Assembly (NCBI GenBank): GCA_041617635.1
Contig: JBFJOO010000001.1
Location: 1-64,000, forward strand
Length of the DNA stretch: 64,000 bases
Origin: JAABRB01 sp041617635
GTDB taxonomy: Bacteria; Pseudomonadota; Gammaproteobacteria; Burkholderiales; SG8-39
Reading direction: 5' to 3'
Positions 1 to 8,020 of this stretch are shown here, one piece after another; the first letter of the stretch is position 1; the number at the start of each line of letters is the position of its first letter. The notes beneath the pieces are model-generated. The model was not told the origin of the DNA. It did no database searches and saw nothing but the letters and a program-made list of their open reading frames with translations. A program made the position numbers and the translations under genes.

Positions 1-1173
1 GCCAGCGACGCACCGATCGTGCGGCTCGTCACGCGGCTGTTCTCGGAGGCGCTCGCGATGCGCGCCTCCGACATCCACGTGGAGCCCATGGGCGGACGCC
101 TGCGCATCCGCTACCGGATCGACGGCGTGCTGCGCCAGATCCGCAGCCTCCACAAGACCTACTGGCCGGCAATGGCGGTGCGCATCAAGGTGATGTCCAA
201 GATGAACATCGCCGAGACCCGCGCCCCGCAGGACGGCCGAATATCGCTCTCGCTCACGGGTCGCCAGGTCGACTTCCGGGTCGCCTCCCAGATCACGACA
301 CATGGCGAGAACATCGTCCTGCGGATTCTCGACCGGCAAAAAGGCATCGTACCGCTCGACGGCCTGGGGCTGCAGGCCGAGCAGCTCGCGATGCTGAAGA
401 AGATGATCGTGCGGCCCGAAGGCATCATCCTGGTCACCGGCCCGACCGGCAGCGGGAAGACCACGACGCTCTACTCGATCCTGAACCACATCAACCACGA
501 CGGCGTCAACATCATGACCCTCGAGGATCCGGTCGAGTACCCGATGACGCTCATCCGCCAGACCTCGGTGAACGAGGCGGCGAAGCTCGACTTCGCGAAC
601 GGGATCCGCTCGTTGATGCGGCAAGACCCGGACGTCATCCTGGTCGGCGAGATCCGCGACGAGGACACGGCGCAGATGGCGCTGCGCGCCGCGATGACCG
701 GCCACCAGGTCTACTCGACGCTCCACTCGAACAATGCGATGGGCGCGGTCCCGCGCCTGGTGGACATCGGCATCTCGCCCGAGATCATGGCCGGGAACAT
801 CATCGGCATCGTTGCCCAGCGCCTGGTGCGCCGGCTCTGCAAGCATTGCCGGCAGCCCTACGAGGCGAACGCCTCGGAATGGCGCATCCTGGGCGTGAAG
901 GCGGACAAAGCGCCCACGATCCACCGGGCCGTGGGCTGCGACCACTGCGAGTACCAGGGCTATCGCGGGCGCCTGGCGATCATGGAGCTCCTCAAGCTCG
1001 ATGGCGAGCTCGACGAACTGATGGCGCACCGGGCCACCACCCGGGAAATGCTCACGGCCGCCATGGCGAAGGGCTTTCGCACCCTCGCCGATGACGGGAT
1101 CCGGCGGGTCCTGGACGGCTCGACCTCTCTGGAAGAGCTGATGCGCGTCATCGACCTGACCGATCGGATGTAG
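1..1173 (+). CDS. GspE/PilB-type secretion ATPase, 5'-truncated by window edge
   Basis: Hexameric ATPase that powers pseudopilus or pilus assembly at the cytoplasmic face of the inner membrane. The reading frame is open from base 1 and already encodes conserved family sequence (DAPIVRLVTRLFSEAL), so the gene begins upstream and its N-terminal domain is not visible. Seen in order: the ASDIHVEP segment, Walker A GPTGSGKT (codons near nt 439-462), the Asp-box region around LEDPVEYP, Walker B LVGEIRDEDTA, the His-box STLHSNNA, and a C-terminal zinc site formed by two CxxC pairs (CKHC and CDHC). The zinc site is typical of GspE and PilB, not PilT. A GspF-type gene follows 106 bp downstream. GspE and PilB cannot be told apart without the N-terminus. 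Confidence 0.93.
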   Translation, partial: ASDAPIVRLVTRLFSEALAMRASDIHVEPMGGRLRIRYRIDGVLRQIRSLHKTYWPAMAVRIKVMSKMNIAETRAPQDGRISLSLTGRQVDFRVASQITTHGENIVLRILDRQKGIVPLDGLGLQAEQLAMLKKMIVRPEGIILVTGPTGSGKTTTLYSILNHINHDGVNIMTLEDPVEYPMTLIRQTSVNEAAKLDFANGIRSLMRQDPDVILVGEIRDEDTAQMALRAAMTGHQVYSTLHSNNAMGAVPRLVDIGISPEIMAGNIIGIVAQRLVRRLCKHCRQPYEANASEWRILGVKADKAPTIHRAVGCDHCEYQGYRGRLAIMELLKLDGELDELMAHRATTREMLTAAMAKGFRTLADDGIRRVLDGSTSLEELMRVIDLTDRM

Positions 1174-1279
1174 CGGGCCGGCCCCGTCACCGTGACGGGC
1201 ATCACGACCGCGTGCGAGCGCCGCGCCGTAGGGCCCGGATACGCGGTATCCTCTTGAACTTCCGGGACTCTCCCCGATC

Positions 1280-2479
1280 ATGGCGCTCTACAGCTACAAA
1301 GCGATCGACGGCAACGGCAAGGCCGTGATCGGCCAGGTGGACGCCCTCAATCTGGTCGATCTGGAGTTGCGCCTCAAACGCATGGGGCTCGACCTGGTCG
1401 TCGGTGGCCAGACGAAGAGCGGCGCCGGGGGGATGTGGCGGGTCAAGCGCCAGGACCTGATCAACTTCTGCTTCCAGCTCGAGCAGATGGTCACGGCGGG
1501 CGTGCCGCTCGTGGACGGCCTGACGGACCTGCGCGACAGCCTGGAGAATCCGCGCTTTCGCGAGGTGGTGGGCGGCGTGATCGAGGCGATCCAGGGCGGC
1601 CAGAACCTCTCGGGCGCGCTCGGCAACTACCCCCAGGTGTTCGAGCCCGTGTTCCGCGCCCTGATCAAGGCCGGGGAGGACACCGGACGCCTCCCGGACG
1701 TACTGAAGAAGCTGACCGAGAACCTGAAATGGGAAGACGAGCTCTCCGCGCAGACGCGAAAGCTGATGATCTATCCGGCGTTCGTCGGCGGCATCGTGCT
1801 GCTCGTCACCGTCTTCCTGATGATGTACCTCGTGCCGCAGATGGTCGGGCTGATCAAGACCATGGGACAGACGCTGCCGATCTATACGCGCGCATTGATG
1901 GCAGTTTCGAGCTTTCTCACGAATTACTGGTGGGCGGTGATCTTAGTGGTGGCCGCGATCTGGTTCACGATCAAGTTCGCGGCGCGCTCCAATCCGCGCG
2001 TCCGCTACCAGATCGACGCGTTCAAGCTGGGGCTGCCGGTGCTGGGCCCGATCCTGCGGAAGATCATCCTGTCGCGGTTTGCGAGCATCTTCGCGCTCAT
2101 GTACGCGTCGGGAATCACCATCCTGGACGCGATCAAGAGCTCGGAAGAGACGGCCGGGAACCTCGTGATCCAGGATGGCCTCCAAACCGTGGGACAGCAG
2201 ATCGCCGAAGGCAAAAACGTGACCGCGGCGTTCCAGGAGGTCGGGCTCTTTCCGCCACTTGTCGTGCGAATGCTTCGCGTCGGGGAGACCACCGGAGCGC
2301 TCGACACGGCGCTGCTCAACGTGAGCTATTTCTACACCCGCGAGGTGCGTGAGAGCATCGGACGCATGCAGGTGATGATCGAGCCAGCCCTCACCGTGAT
2401 CCTCGGGCTGATACTCGGGTGGGTCATGCTCTCGGTGCTCGGGCCGATCTACGACATGATAAGCAAGATAAAGATATAG
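1280..2479 (+). CDS. GspF/PilC-type inner-membrane platform protein
   Basis: Polytopic membrane protein (399 aa) that forms the assembly platform for type II secretion pseudopili or type IV pili and couples to the GspE-type ATPase encoded just upstream. It starts MALYSYKAIDGNGKAV, the usual N-terminus of the family. It holds two T2SSF domains, about residues 65-190 and 265-390. Hydrophobic segments lie near residues 165-190, 215-235 and 365-392. The length matches the family. The repeated pattern LEQMVTAGVPLVDGL in the first domain and ALMYASGITILDAI in the second is the expected internal duplication. Whether it serves secretion or a pilus cannot be decided from this protein alone. Confidence 0.93.
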   Translation: MALYSYKAIDGNGKAVIGQVDALNLVDLELRLKRMGLDLVVGGQTKSGAGGMWRVKRQDLINFCFQLEQMVTAGVPLVDGLTDLRDSLENPRFREVVGGVIEAIQGGQNLSGALGNYPQVFEPVFRALIKAGEDTGRLPDVLKKLTENLKWEDELSAQTRKLMIYPAFVGGIVLLVTVFLMMYLVPQMVGLIKTMGQTLPIYTRALMAVSSFLTNYWWAVILVVAAIWFTIKFAARSNPRVRYQIDAFKLGLPVLGPILRKIILSRFASIFALMYASGITILDAIKSSEETAGNLVIQDGLQTVGQQIAEGKNVTAAFQEVGLFPPLVVRMLRVGETTGALDTALLNVSYFYTREVRESIGRMQVMIEPALTVILGLILGWVMLSVLGPIYDMISKIKI

Positions 2480-2550
2480 CAGGCGGATCCGAAATGAACT
2501 CGGCAACTTCGATTAGGGCAACCAGGGTGCTTGGAAAAACCCCGGTTTCA

Positions 2551-2580
2551 CGAACAAGGGGGAGTCCCTTGTATATCCCC
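2551..2580 (+). repeat. Short dispersed palindromic repeat, family A, copy 1
   Basis: An interrupted inverted repeat: CGAACAAGGGGG, then AGT, then CCCTTGTATATCCCC. The same unit appears at 61488-61520 and 61524-61554, and as a diverged reverse-strand copy at 7082-7113. It lies in the 144-bp gap between the gspF-like and the PilM/GspL-like genes. RNA from either strand could form a short hairpin. Confidence 0.7.
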
Positions 2581-2623
2581 TGCGAAACGCGAAGTTCTTA
2601 GGGACCGCTCCAGCGGATAGCTG

Positions 2624-4180
2624 ATGCCTGCAAAACGTCTCATCTACGCCACCGCCGCGCGCGCCACCGCGTATGTCTGGTCGAGCGGCCATCTGACGGT
2701 CGACGCCAGTTTTCCGGCGGGCGAGGACGGGACGGCCGCGTTCGCCAACTACGTCAGTGCGGTTCCGAACAGCCTGTTCTACGTGCTCGCCGACGTGGTC
2801 GAAGAAGACTTCCACCAGGAAAGCATCCCCTACATCCGCGGGAAGGACCGCCGGTCGCTGCTCGACCGCAAGCTCGCCCAACGTTACCGCGATACCAGCC
2901 TTTCGAGCGCGATCTCGCTCGGCGTCGATCGAGGACAGCGTACCGAGGAGCGCATCGTCTTCAGCTCGTTCACGAACACTCAGCAGCTGCATCCGTGGCT
3001 GATGGCGCTGCGCGATGCGGACGTCCCGGTGGTGGGGGTCTACTCGGCGGCGCTGATCGCCCCCCTGCTCACGGCCCAGCTGGGAATGAAGAAGGCGCCG
3101 TGCCTGATGGTCGCGCTTTCGCAGGCCGGGCTGCGCCAGAGCTACGTCGAGCGCGGTCAGATTCGGTTCAGCAGACTCGGGCCCCTGGAACCCGCGGAAG
3201 TGGCAAGTCCGGAGCGGACCGCCGAAGCCTTCGAGCGCGAGACCACGCGGGTGCATCAGTACCTGACCGCCATGCGCGTGCTCGCGCGCGAGGGCGGGTC
3301 GATCGACACCGTGCTGATCGCGCCCCCGGGACAGGCGCAATCGGTACGGGATGCCGCGCCGAGCATCGCCCAGCTGCGCCTGCAGGTGCTCGACCTGGAC
3401 GAGGTGCGCCGCAAGATCGGACTCCGATCCGCGCCCGCCGGGGCCGGGGCCGAAGCGCTCTACCTGCACCTGCTCGCCTCCCGACCGCCCAAGCAGCAAT
3501 ACGCGAAGGAGAATCTGCGGGGCGCCTACCGCGTGCATCAATGGCGGGTCGGGCTCGTCGCGGGCGGCGCGCTGGTGCTCGTCGGCTGCCTGCTGTTTGC
3601 CGGCACCCAGGCGTGGGAGACGCTCGAGCTGCGCGACTCGATCTTCCAGAACCGGCAGCAGACCGCAAACGCGCAGCAAGCCTATTCACGCGTCACCGCG
3701 CAACTCCCGGCGATGCCGACCAGCACGGACAACCTGCGCGTCGCGATGGACCAGTATCGCGCGCTCGCCGCCCAGACGCGCTCGCCGCAGGGCCTGCTCG
3801 CCGAGGTCAGCCAGGTGTTGAACGATTCGCCGCGCATCGAAGTCGAGCGGCTGCGGTGGGAGTTCGACGGCAAGCTCCCCGACGCCGCGAAAGAAGACGC
3901 ACCGAGCGTCGCGCCCGCGTCGGGCGCGACGCCGCGCTACGAGATCGCGGAGATCACCGCGCGGGTCCAGGCCACCCGGGCATCGGACTACCGCGGAATA
4001 CAGCTTCTGGTGAACCAGTTCGTCGACCAGTTGCAGAAGCGGCCCGGCGTCGAGGTGCTGGCCCGCAAACTTCCGTTCGAAGTGAACTCGCGCACCCAGC
4101 TCTCGGGCGACATCGGAACCGAGCGGCCCGGCCAGGTTCCGGAGTTCACCGTGACGGTGGCGAGAAAGATCACCCAATGA
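2624..4180 (+). CDS. Bitopic PilM/GspL-like secretion/pilus assembly protein
   Basis: A 518-aa protein with three visible parts. Residues about 1-290 have no membrane segment and read like the actin-like cytoplasmic domain of GspL or PilM. One transmembrane helix follows at about 306-328 (VAGGALVLVGCLLFAG). The remaining 190 residues are periplasmic, starting with a Gln-rich helix and ending in an alpha/beta domain like PilN or the GspL C-terminus. The architecture is that of GspL, or of PilM and PilN fused. It overlaps the next gene by ATGA, so the two are probably translated together. The role (linking the ATPase to periplasmic parts) is inferred from architecture and position; sequence similarity to named families is weak by eye. 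Confidence 0.7.
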   Translation: MPAKRLIYATAARATAYVWSSGHLTVDASFPAGEDGTAAFANYVSAVPNSLFYVLADVVEEDFHQESIPYIRGKDRRSLLDRKLAQRYRDTSLSSAISLGVDRGQRTEERIVFSSFTNTQQLHPWLMALRDADVPVVGVYSAALIAPLLTAQLGMKKAPCLMVALSQAGLRQSYVERGQIRFSRLGPLEPAEVASPERTAEAFERETTRVHQYLTAMRVLAREGGSIDTVLIAPPGQAQSVRDAAPSIAQLRLQVLDLDEVRRKIGLRSAPAGAGAEALYLHLLASRPPKQQYAKENLRGAYRVHQWRVGLVAGGALVLVGCLLFAGTQAWETLELRDSIFQNRQQTANAQQAYSRVTAQLPAMPTSTDNLRVAMDQYRALAAQTRSPQGLLAEVSQVLNDSPRIEVERLRWEFDGKLPDAAKEDAPSVAPASGATPRYEIAEITARVQATRASDYRGIQLLVNQFVDQLQKRPGVEVLARKLPFEVNSRTQLSGDIGTERPGQVPEFTVTVARKITQ

Positions 4181-4791
4181 AAGTCCCAGGTGGAACGCTG
4201 AAGCCGCTCTATGTGCCGTTGCTCGTCGCGGTGGTTCTCGCGGGGATCGGCATTGCAGTCGTGATCGCGGGCAAGCAATACCTCGACCAGACGCGCGGCG
4301 AGCACAAGCTCGCGCTCTCCGAGCGGCAGGCGATCCAGGACAAGCTTTCGCGCGCGACGGAGGAGGAGCGCGAGATCCGCGAGAAGCTCGTCGATTACCG
4401 TAAGCTGCTCGCCCGGGGCGTGATCGGCGACGAGCGCCGCCTGGAGTGGGTGGAGACCATCGGACAGATCAAGAACGACCACAAGCTGTCCGAGATCAAA
4501 TACCAGATCGAGCCGCAGCGCACGCTCGAGCTTCCGGGGATCACGCCTTCTTCCGAAATCGAGCTTCGGGTCAGCGCGCTCAAGGTCGAGATGCAGCTCC
4601 TGCACGAAGGCGACCTGCTCGTGTTCATCGACGGCCTGCGCAGCAACCTCAAGTCGCACGTCCTGGTGCGCTCCTGCTCGATCCAGCGGCTGGATCGCTC
4701 AGGCCAGGACCGCGGCATCGCTCCGCGCCTGCGCGCCGACTGCGTGATCGACCTCGTCACGATCCGCGACAGACAGCTCAAGTCGACCTGA
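4177..4791 (+). CDS. PilO/GspM-like single-pass membrane protein
   Basis: A 204-aa protein with a short cytoplasmic N-terminus, one transmembrane helix at about residues 10-31 (PLYVPLLVAVVLAGIGIAVV), a charged coiled-coil stretch at about 40-75, and a small periplasmic domain. This is the standard layout of PilO and GspM, which pair with PilN or GspL. Its ATG lies in the stop codon of the PilM/GspL-like gene (ATGA at 4177-4180), so coupling is tight. The start is further supported because an upstream extension would run in a wrong frame over the previous gene. The family call rests on architecture and neighbours, not on recognisable motifs. Confidence 0.65.
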   Translation: MKVPGGTLKPLYVPLLVAVVLAGIGIAVVIAGKQYLDQTRGEHKLALSERQAIQDKLSRATEEEREIREKLVDYRKLLARGVIGDERRLEWVETIGQIKNDHKLSEIKYQIEPQRTLELPGITPSSEIELRVSALKVEMQLLHEGDLLVFIDGLRSNLKSHVLVRSCSIQRLDRSGQDRGIAPRLRADCVIDLVTIRDRQLKST

Positions 4792-4814
4792 CCAAGTCCG
4801 CCGGGTACGCCACC

Positions 4815-5261
4815 ATGAAATCAGAGACCGTCACCAAGAACGCGCGTCGCCACGCGATGCTCGCGGCCGCCCTGTTGCTCGCCATTGTGGCGCCGCCTGT
4901 CGCCAGCGCGGACCTCGGCAGGCTTTTCTACTCCCCGCAGCAGCGCGCCGAGCTCGACCGCAGGCGCGCGACCAATACCGTCGAGGCCGAACAAGTCGTG
5001 GTCGAGAGCCTGGTCACGGTGAACGGGCGCGTGAGCCGTTCCAGCGGCAAGACCACCACCTGGATCAACGGCGTGCCCCAGTACGACACGTACGCTGGCC
5101 GCGACGCCGCGCGCGTCGCGATCGACGACAATGGCCGGGACACGCCGGTGAGGGTCGGCGACACGCTCGACCGGACCCGCGGCGAGGTGCGTCCCACCAT
5201 CGAGCCGGGAGGAATCGAGATCCATGTCACGCCATCGGCACCGCGTCCCGGCGCGCGCTGA
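4815..5261 (+). CDS. Small exported protein of the secretion/pilus cluster, function unknown
   Basis: A 148-aa protein with a cleavable-looking signal peptide: basic start, hydrophobic core AMLAAALLLAIVAPPVASA, likely cleaved near residue 32. The mature part begins DLGRLFYSPQQRAELDRRR and contains the segment VNGRVSRSSGKTTTWINGV at about residues 71-89. It sits where pilP or gspC would lie in canonical operons and may play such a periplasmic linker role, but no known domain is recognisable. It follows the PilO-like gene by 23 bp, and its last 38 bp overlap the start of the next gene in another frame. Confidence 0.6.
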   Translation: MKSETVTKNARRHAMLAAALLLAIVAPPVASADLGRLFYSPQQRAELDRRRATNTVEAEQVVVESLVTVNGRVSRSSGKTTTWINGVPQYDTYAGRDAARVAIDDNGRDTPVRVGDTLDRTRGEVRPTIEPGGIEIHVTPSAPRPGAR

Positions 5262-6990
5262 GCGCGGCCCGGCCCCCGTGCGCAGCCGAGGCCACCGCGC
5301 ACCGCCACGCCGCCAGCGCGGGCTCGTGCTCGTGCTCCTTCTGGCGCTCGGCGTGGCGGTCGCGCTCTGGGGCATCACCTCGTCGCTCGGCGTCGCCACG
5401 CAGCGAGTCGACCGCGACCGGGCGACGATGGCCGCGATCATGCAGGCCAAGGAGGCGTTGATTGCTCGTGCCGCCCTGGACATCAGCCGGCCGGGAAGCT
5501 TGCCCTGCCCGGACCAGGACAACGACGGGCAGGCCGACGCCGTGGGTGTGGCCGGTTGCATCAGCCAGGTAGGCAGCAACTTTCGCGTCGGAAGACTGCC
5601 CTGGCGCACGCTCGGGCTGCCCGATCTGCGCGACAGCTCGGGCGAGCGTCTCTGGTATGCGTTCTCCGCCAACTTCAAGGACAACGCGGGCGTCGTCATC
5701 AACAGCGATACGCCAGGTCAGATTCAGCTGACGGGGATTGCGCCGGCGCAGCGCGTCGTCGCCGTGATCATTGCACCGGGCGCCGCGCTCAATCAGAACC
5801 GGGATCCGGCGGTTGCCGCCCAGATCAACGATGTCGCCAATTATCTGGAAGGCGAGAACAACTACAAGCTCGATCCCGGGGGCGTGAACAACGAAGTTTT
5901 TCAGAACGCGAATCCCTCCGGCACCTTCAACGACATCGTCGTCCCGATCACCGAGGAGGAGCTTTTCGGAGCGGTCGAGAACATGCTCGCTCTGCGGTTG
6001 CGCGAGCACGTCAAGCCGCTCATCGATACGGAGTACCGCGATTTCTGGGGCGCGTACCCGTTTCCCGCGGCTTTCGACCCGGGCACCGCCGCGCCGCCAG
6101 GTTTCCTCGGCGTGGTCGGGGCGACCGAGGGCCAGCTGCCGGTCGACCCGAATCAGCTCGCCTATGCGTGGGACGGGGCGGCCTCCGATACGGCCTTCAC
6201 CGTCGAATCGGGCGGAACGCTCGGGACGAACACCTGCGGCGCCGCGGGCTCCGACTGGCAGTGCACCGTGGATGTGGTGTTCGGTACGCCGACCGTTCGC
6301 ATGACGGCCAAGGCGACCAACGTCGGGCGCGCTTTCGCCTGGTACAACCAGCCGCAGCTCCTCACCGACAATGCGACGGTCCCGATGAGCGTGGTGGGGC
6401 TCACGGGCACGCTCGACGCGAGCGGCGACGGCACGGTGACCTTCAGGCTGACGCTGACATCGCCGGGCCCTTCGGGCCCATGGACAATTCGATTTCGCCC
6501 GCCCGAACCGAACCCCAAGCTCACCCGCGGCACCGCCGTCGCGGGTCCGAATGCCCAATTCTTCTTCGACGGCGAATGGTTCCGGCTGGTGTACTACGCC
6601 GTCTCGCCCGGCGCTTTGCCGAGCGGTCCGCTCGCGTGCACCCTCAGCTCCGCTGGCGCCGCGAAGGCGCCGGCGCCGTGTCCGCTGGGCGTGGACCCAC
6701 TCTATCAGCCGCTCGGAGGGGTTTGCCCAGGAGCGCCTCAGCCGCTGCCTGCCGCATGCCTCTCGCGGCTGCGCCGGGACGGCACGACCGAGGACGCCGG
6801 CGTGATGCTGGTCCTCGCCGGGCGTGCGATGCTCGTGGGCGGAACGGTCCAGTCAAGGCCCGCATCGGCCCTCGCGGAATACCTCGAGGACGCGAAAAAC
6901 CTCAACTCGCCGCCGCTCGTGCCGCGCCAATTCGAGCAGAAGCCGCGCGACCCGAGCTTCAATGACCGTGTCGTCGTCCTTGCTCCCTAG
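5224..6990 (+). CDS. Large GspK-like prepilin-related membrane protein
   Basis: A 588-aa protein. After a basic N-terminus (about 32 residues) comes RQRG followed by a long hydrophobic helix LVLVLLLALGVAVALWGI. That is a prepilin-type anchor with Gly at -1 but without the Glu at +5, as in GspK. The ectodomain has a segment near residues 90-140 with LPCPDQDNDG, a run ending PWRTLGLPDL, and GERLWYAF. The same pattern occurs in the prepilin encoded next (LPCP, TLG, D-x-x-GNRIRYAV), so the two ectodomains are probably related. At 588 aa it is much longer than GspK (about 320 aa), with an extra Gly/Pro-rich C-terminal half. It overlaps the preceding gene by 38 bp. Confidence 0.65.
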   Translation: MSRHRHRVPARAERGPAPVRSRGHRAPPRRQRGLVLVLLLALGVAVALWGITSSLGVATQRVDRDRATMAAIMQAKEALIARAALDISRPGSLPCPDQDNDGQADAVGVAGCISQVGSNFRVGRLPWRTLGLPDLRDSSGERLWYAFSANFKDNAGVVINSDTPGQIQLTGIAPAQRVVAVIIAPGAALNQNRDPAVAAQINDVANYLEGENNYKLDPGGVNNEVFQNANPSGTFNDIVVPITEEELFGAVENMLALRLREHVKPLIDTEYRDFWGAYPFPAAFDPGTAAPPGFLGVVGATEGQLPVDPNQLAYAWDGAASDTAFTVESGGTLGTNTCGAAGSDWQCTVDVVFGTPTVRMTAKATNVGRAFAWYNQPQLLTDNATVPMSVVGLTGTLDASGDGTVTFRLTLTSPGPSGPWTIRFRPPEPNPKLTRGTAVAGPNAQFFFDGEWFRLVYYAVSPGALPSGPLACTLSSAGAAKAPAPCPLGVDPLYQPLGGVCPGAPQPLPAACLSRLRRDGTTEDAGVMLVLAGRAMLVGGTVQSRPASALAEYLEDAKNLNSPPLVPRQFEQKPRDPSFNDRVVVLAP

Positions 6991-6994
6991 CAGC

Positions 6995-7074
6995 GTGATG
7001 CAAAACGCCGAAACGCGTGTGCGCAACACATCGGGACAAGCGTTGCTGCGAGGGGACGCGGCGTTTTGCGTCAC
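6995..7074. repeat. 80-bp palindromic element with 16-bp terminal inverted repeats
   Basis: GTGATGCAAAACGCCG at 6995-7010 is the reverse complement of CGGCGTTTTGCGTCAC at 7059-7074 with one mismatch. An inner pair (GCGCAAC and GTTGCTGCG) lets the whole 80 bp fold into one long hairpin. It starts 4 bp after the stop codon of the GspK-like gene and is followed 7 bp later by a family A repeat. It has the form of a small non-autonomous mobile element or structured repeat. No second copy was noticed in this window. Confidence 0.6.
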
Positions 7075-7888
7075 TGGAATTGGGGATTGCAAAGGGGGTG
7101 TGGCCCCTTTGCATCAACCTGCTAGGTCCCGCGCCCTCGGCGCGGCCGCCGGTTTCACGCTCACCGAGCTGGCGGTGGTGGTGTTGATCGTCGGCCTGCT
7201 GCTTGGCGGGTTGCTCGTCACGCTCGAGGCGCAGAACACGGCGCGGACAGTCGCCGAGACGCGCCAGATCTTGCAGAACGCGCACGATTCGATCATCGGT
7301 TTCGCGGTGCGCTACGGAAGGCTTCCCTGCCCGGCGACCACGACCAGCAATGGCATCGAGTCCCCGGCGACGCCGCCCGCCCCGCCGGCCCCCAATCCAT
7401 GCACCGTGACCAAGGGGTTCCTGCCCGCGGCAACGCTCGGGGTCGGGCCGACGGATGCGAGCGGGTATCTGCTCGACTCGTGGGGCAATCGGATCCGCTA
7501 TGCCGTGACGACCACGGATACCGACGCGTACACGACGGCGGGCAAGATGCGCGAGAAGGCGTTCAACGTCAGCCCGGCCACGCTGTTGAAGATCTGTCCG
7601 TCCGCCGGTGCGAGCGCAGCGGCCACGACGACCGCCTGCCCATTGGGCGGCGGAATCGACACACCCGCCGTGATCTTCTCGACAGGGAAGAACGGCGCAA
7701 CGGGTCCCGCAAGCCAGGACGAAATCGAAAACACCGACGACTTCTTCGCCGCCTCGAACACCGACCGCGTCTTCGTGATGCACGACCTCACGGCGGCCGA
7801 GGCCTCGAGCGGCCTCTTCGACGATGTCGTGATCTGGGTGTCGCCGAACGTCCTGTATCACCGCATGATCTCGGCCGGTGCGCTGTAG
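6998..7888 (+). CDS. Prepilin (type IV pilin-like), LPCP-type ectodomain
   Basis: Carries a prepilin cleavage/N-methylation site, GAAAG then FTLTELAVVVLIVGLLLGG: Gly at -1, Phe at +1 and Glu at +5. The ectodomain (about 240 aa) contains GRLPCPATTTSNG, LPAATLGVG and DSWGNRIRYAV, a pattern shared with the GspK-like protein upstream. Four or more Cys may form disulfides. The start is uncertain. ATG 6998 gives 296 aa with a 51-residue leader made largely of repeat sequence. GTG 7100 would give 262 aa with a 17-residue basic leader, the usual size, but its Shine-Dalgarno-like AAAGGGGG is too close. I list the ATG. The product would be processed by a prepilin peptidase encoded elsewhere. Confidence 0.8.
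   Translation: MQNAETRVRNTSGQALLRGDAAFCVTGIGDCKGGVAPLHQPARSRALGAAAGFTLTELAVVVLIVGLLLGGLLVTLEAQNTARTVAETRQILQNAHDSIIGFAVRYGRLPCPATTTSNGIESPATPPAPPAPNPCTVTKGFLPAATLGVGPTDASGYLLDSWGNRIRYAVTTTDTDAYTTAGKMREKAFNVSPATLLKICPSAGASAAATTTACPLGGGIDTPAVIFSTGKNGATGPASQDEIENTDDFFAASNTDRVFVMHDLTAAEASSGLFDDVVIWVSPNVLYHRMISAGAL
7082..7113 (-). repeat. Family A palindromic repeat, copy in prepilin leader
   Basis: Read on the minus strand it is TGCAAAGGGGCC-ACA, then CCCCCTTTGCAATCCCC, matching the frame CAAGGGG, loop, CCCCTTG, then a purine/T step and TCCCC of the copies at 2551, 61488 and 61524. It lies inside the possible leader region of the prepilin gene and supplies the alternative GTG start at 7100. Confidence 0.55.
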
Positions 7889-8020
7889 CGGCCTCGCAAC
7901 CGTGAAATTGTTCTCACTCGCGTCCGCTGCTGGCCGCGCCCGGCGACCCGTCGTAGAATGCCCGGAACAGCGCTTGCTTCGGTTCTGCAGGGTCACACCA
8001 ACCCACTCCAACACGCCCGG

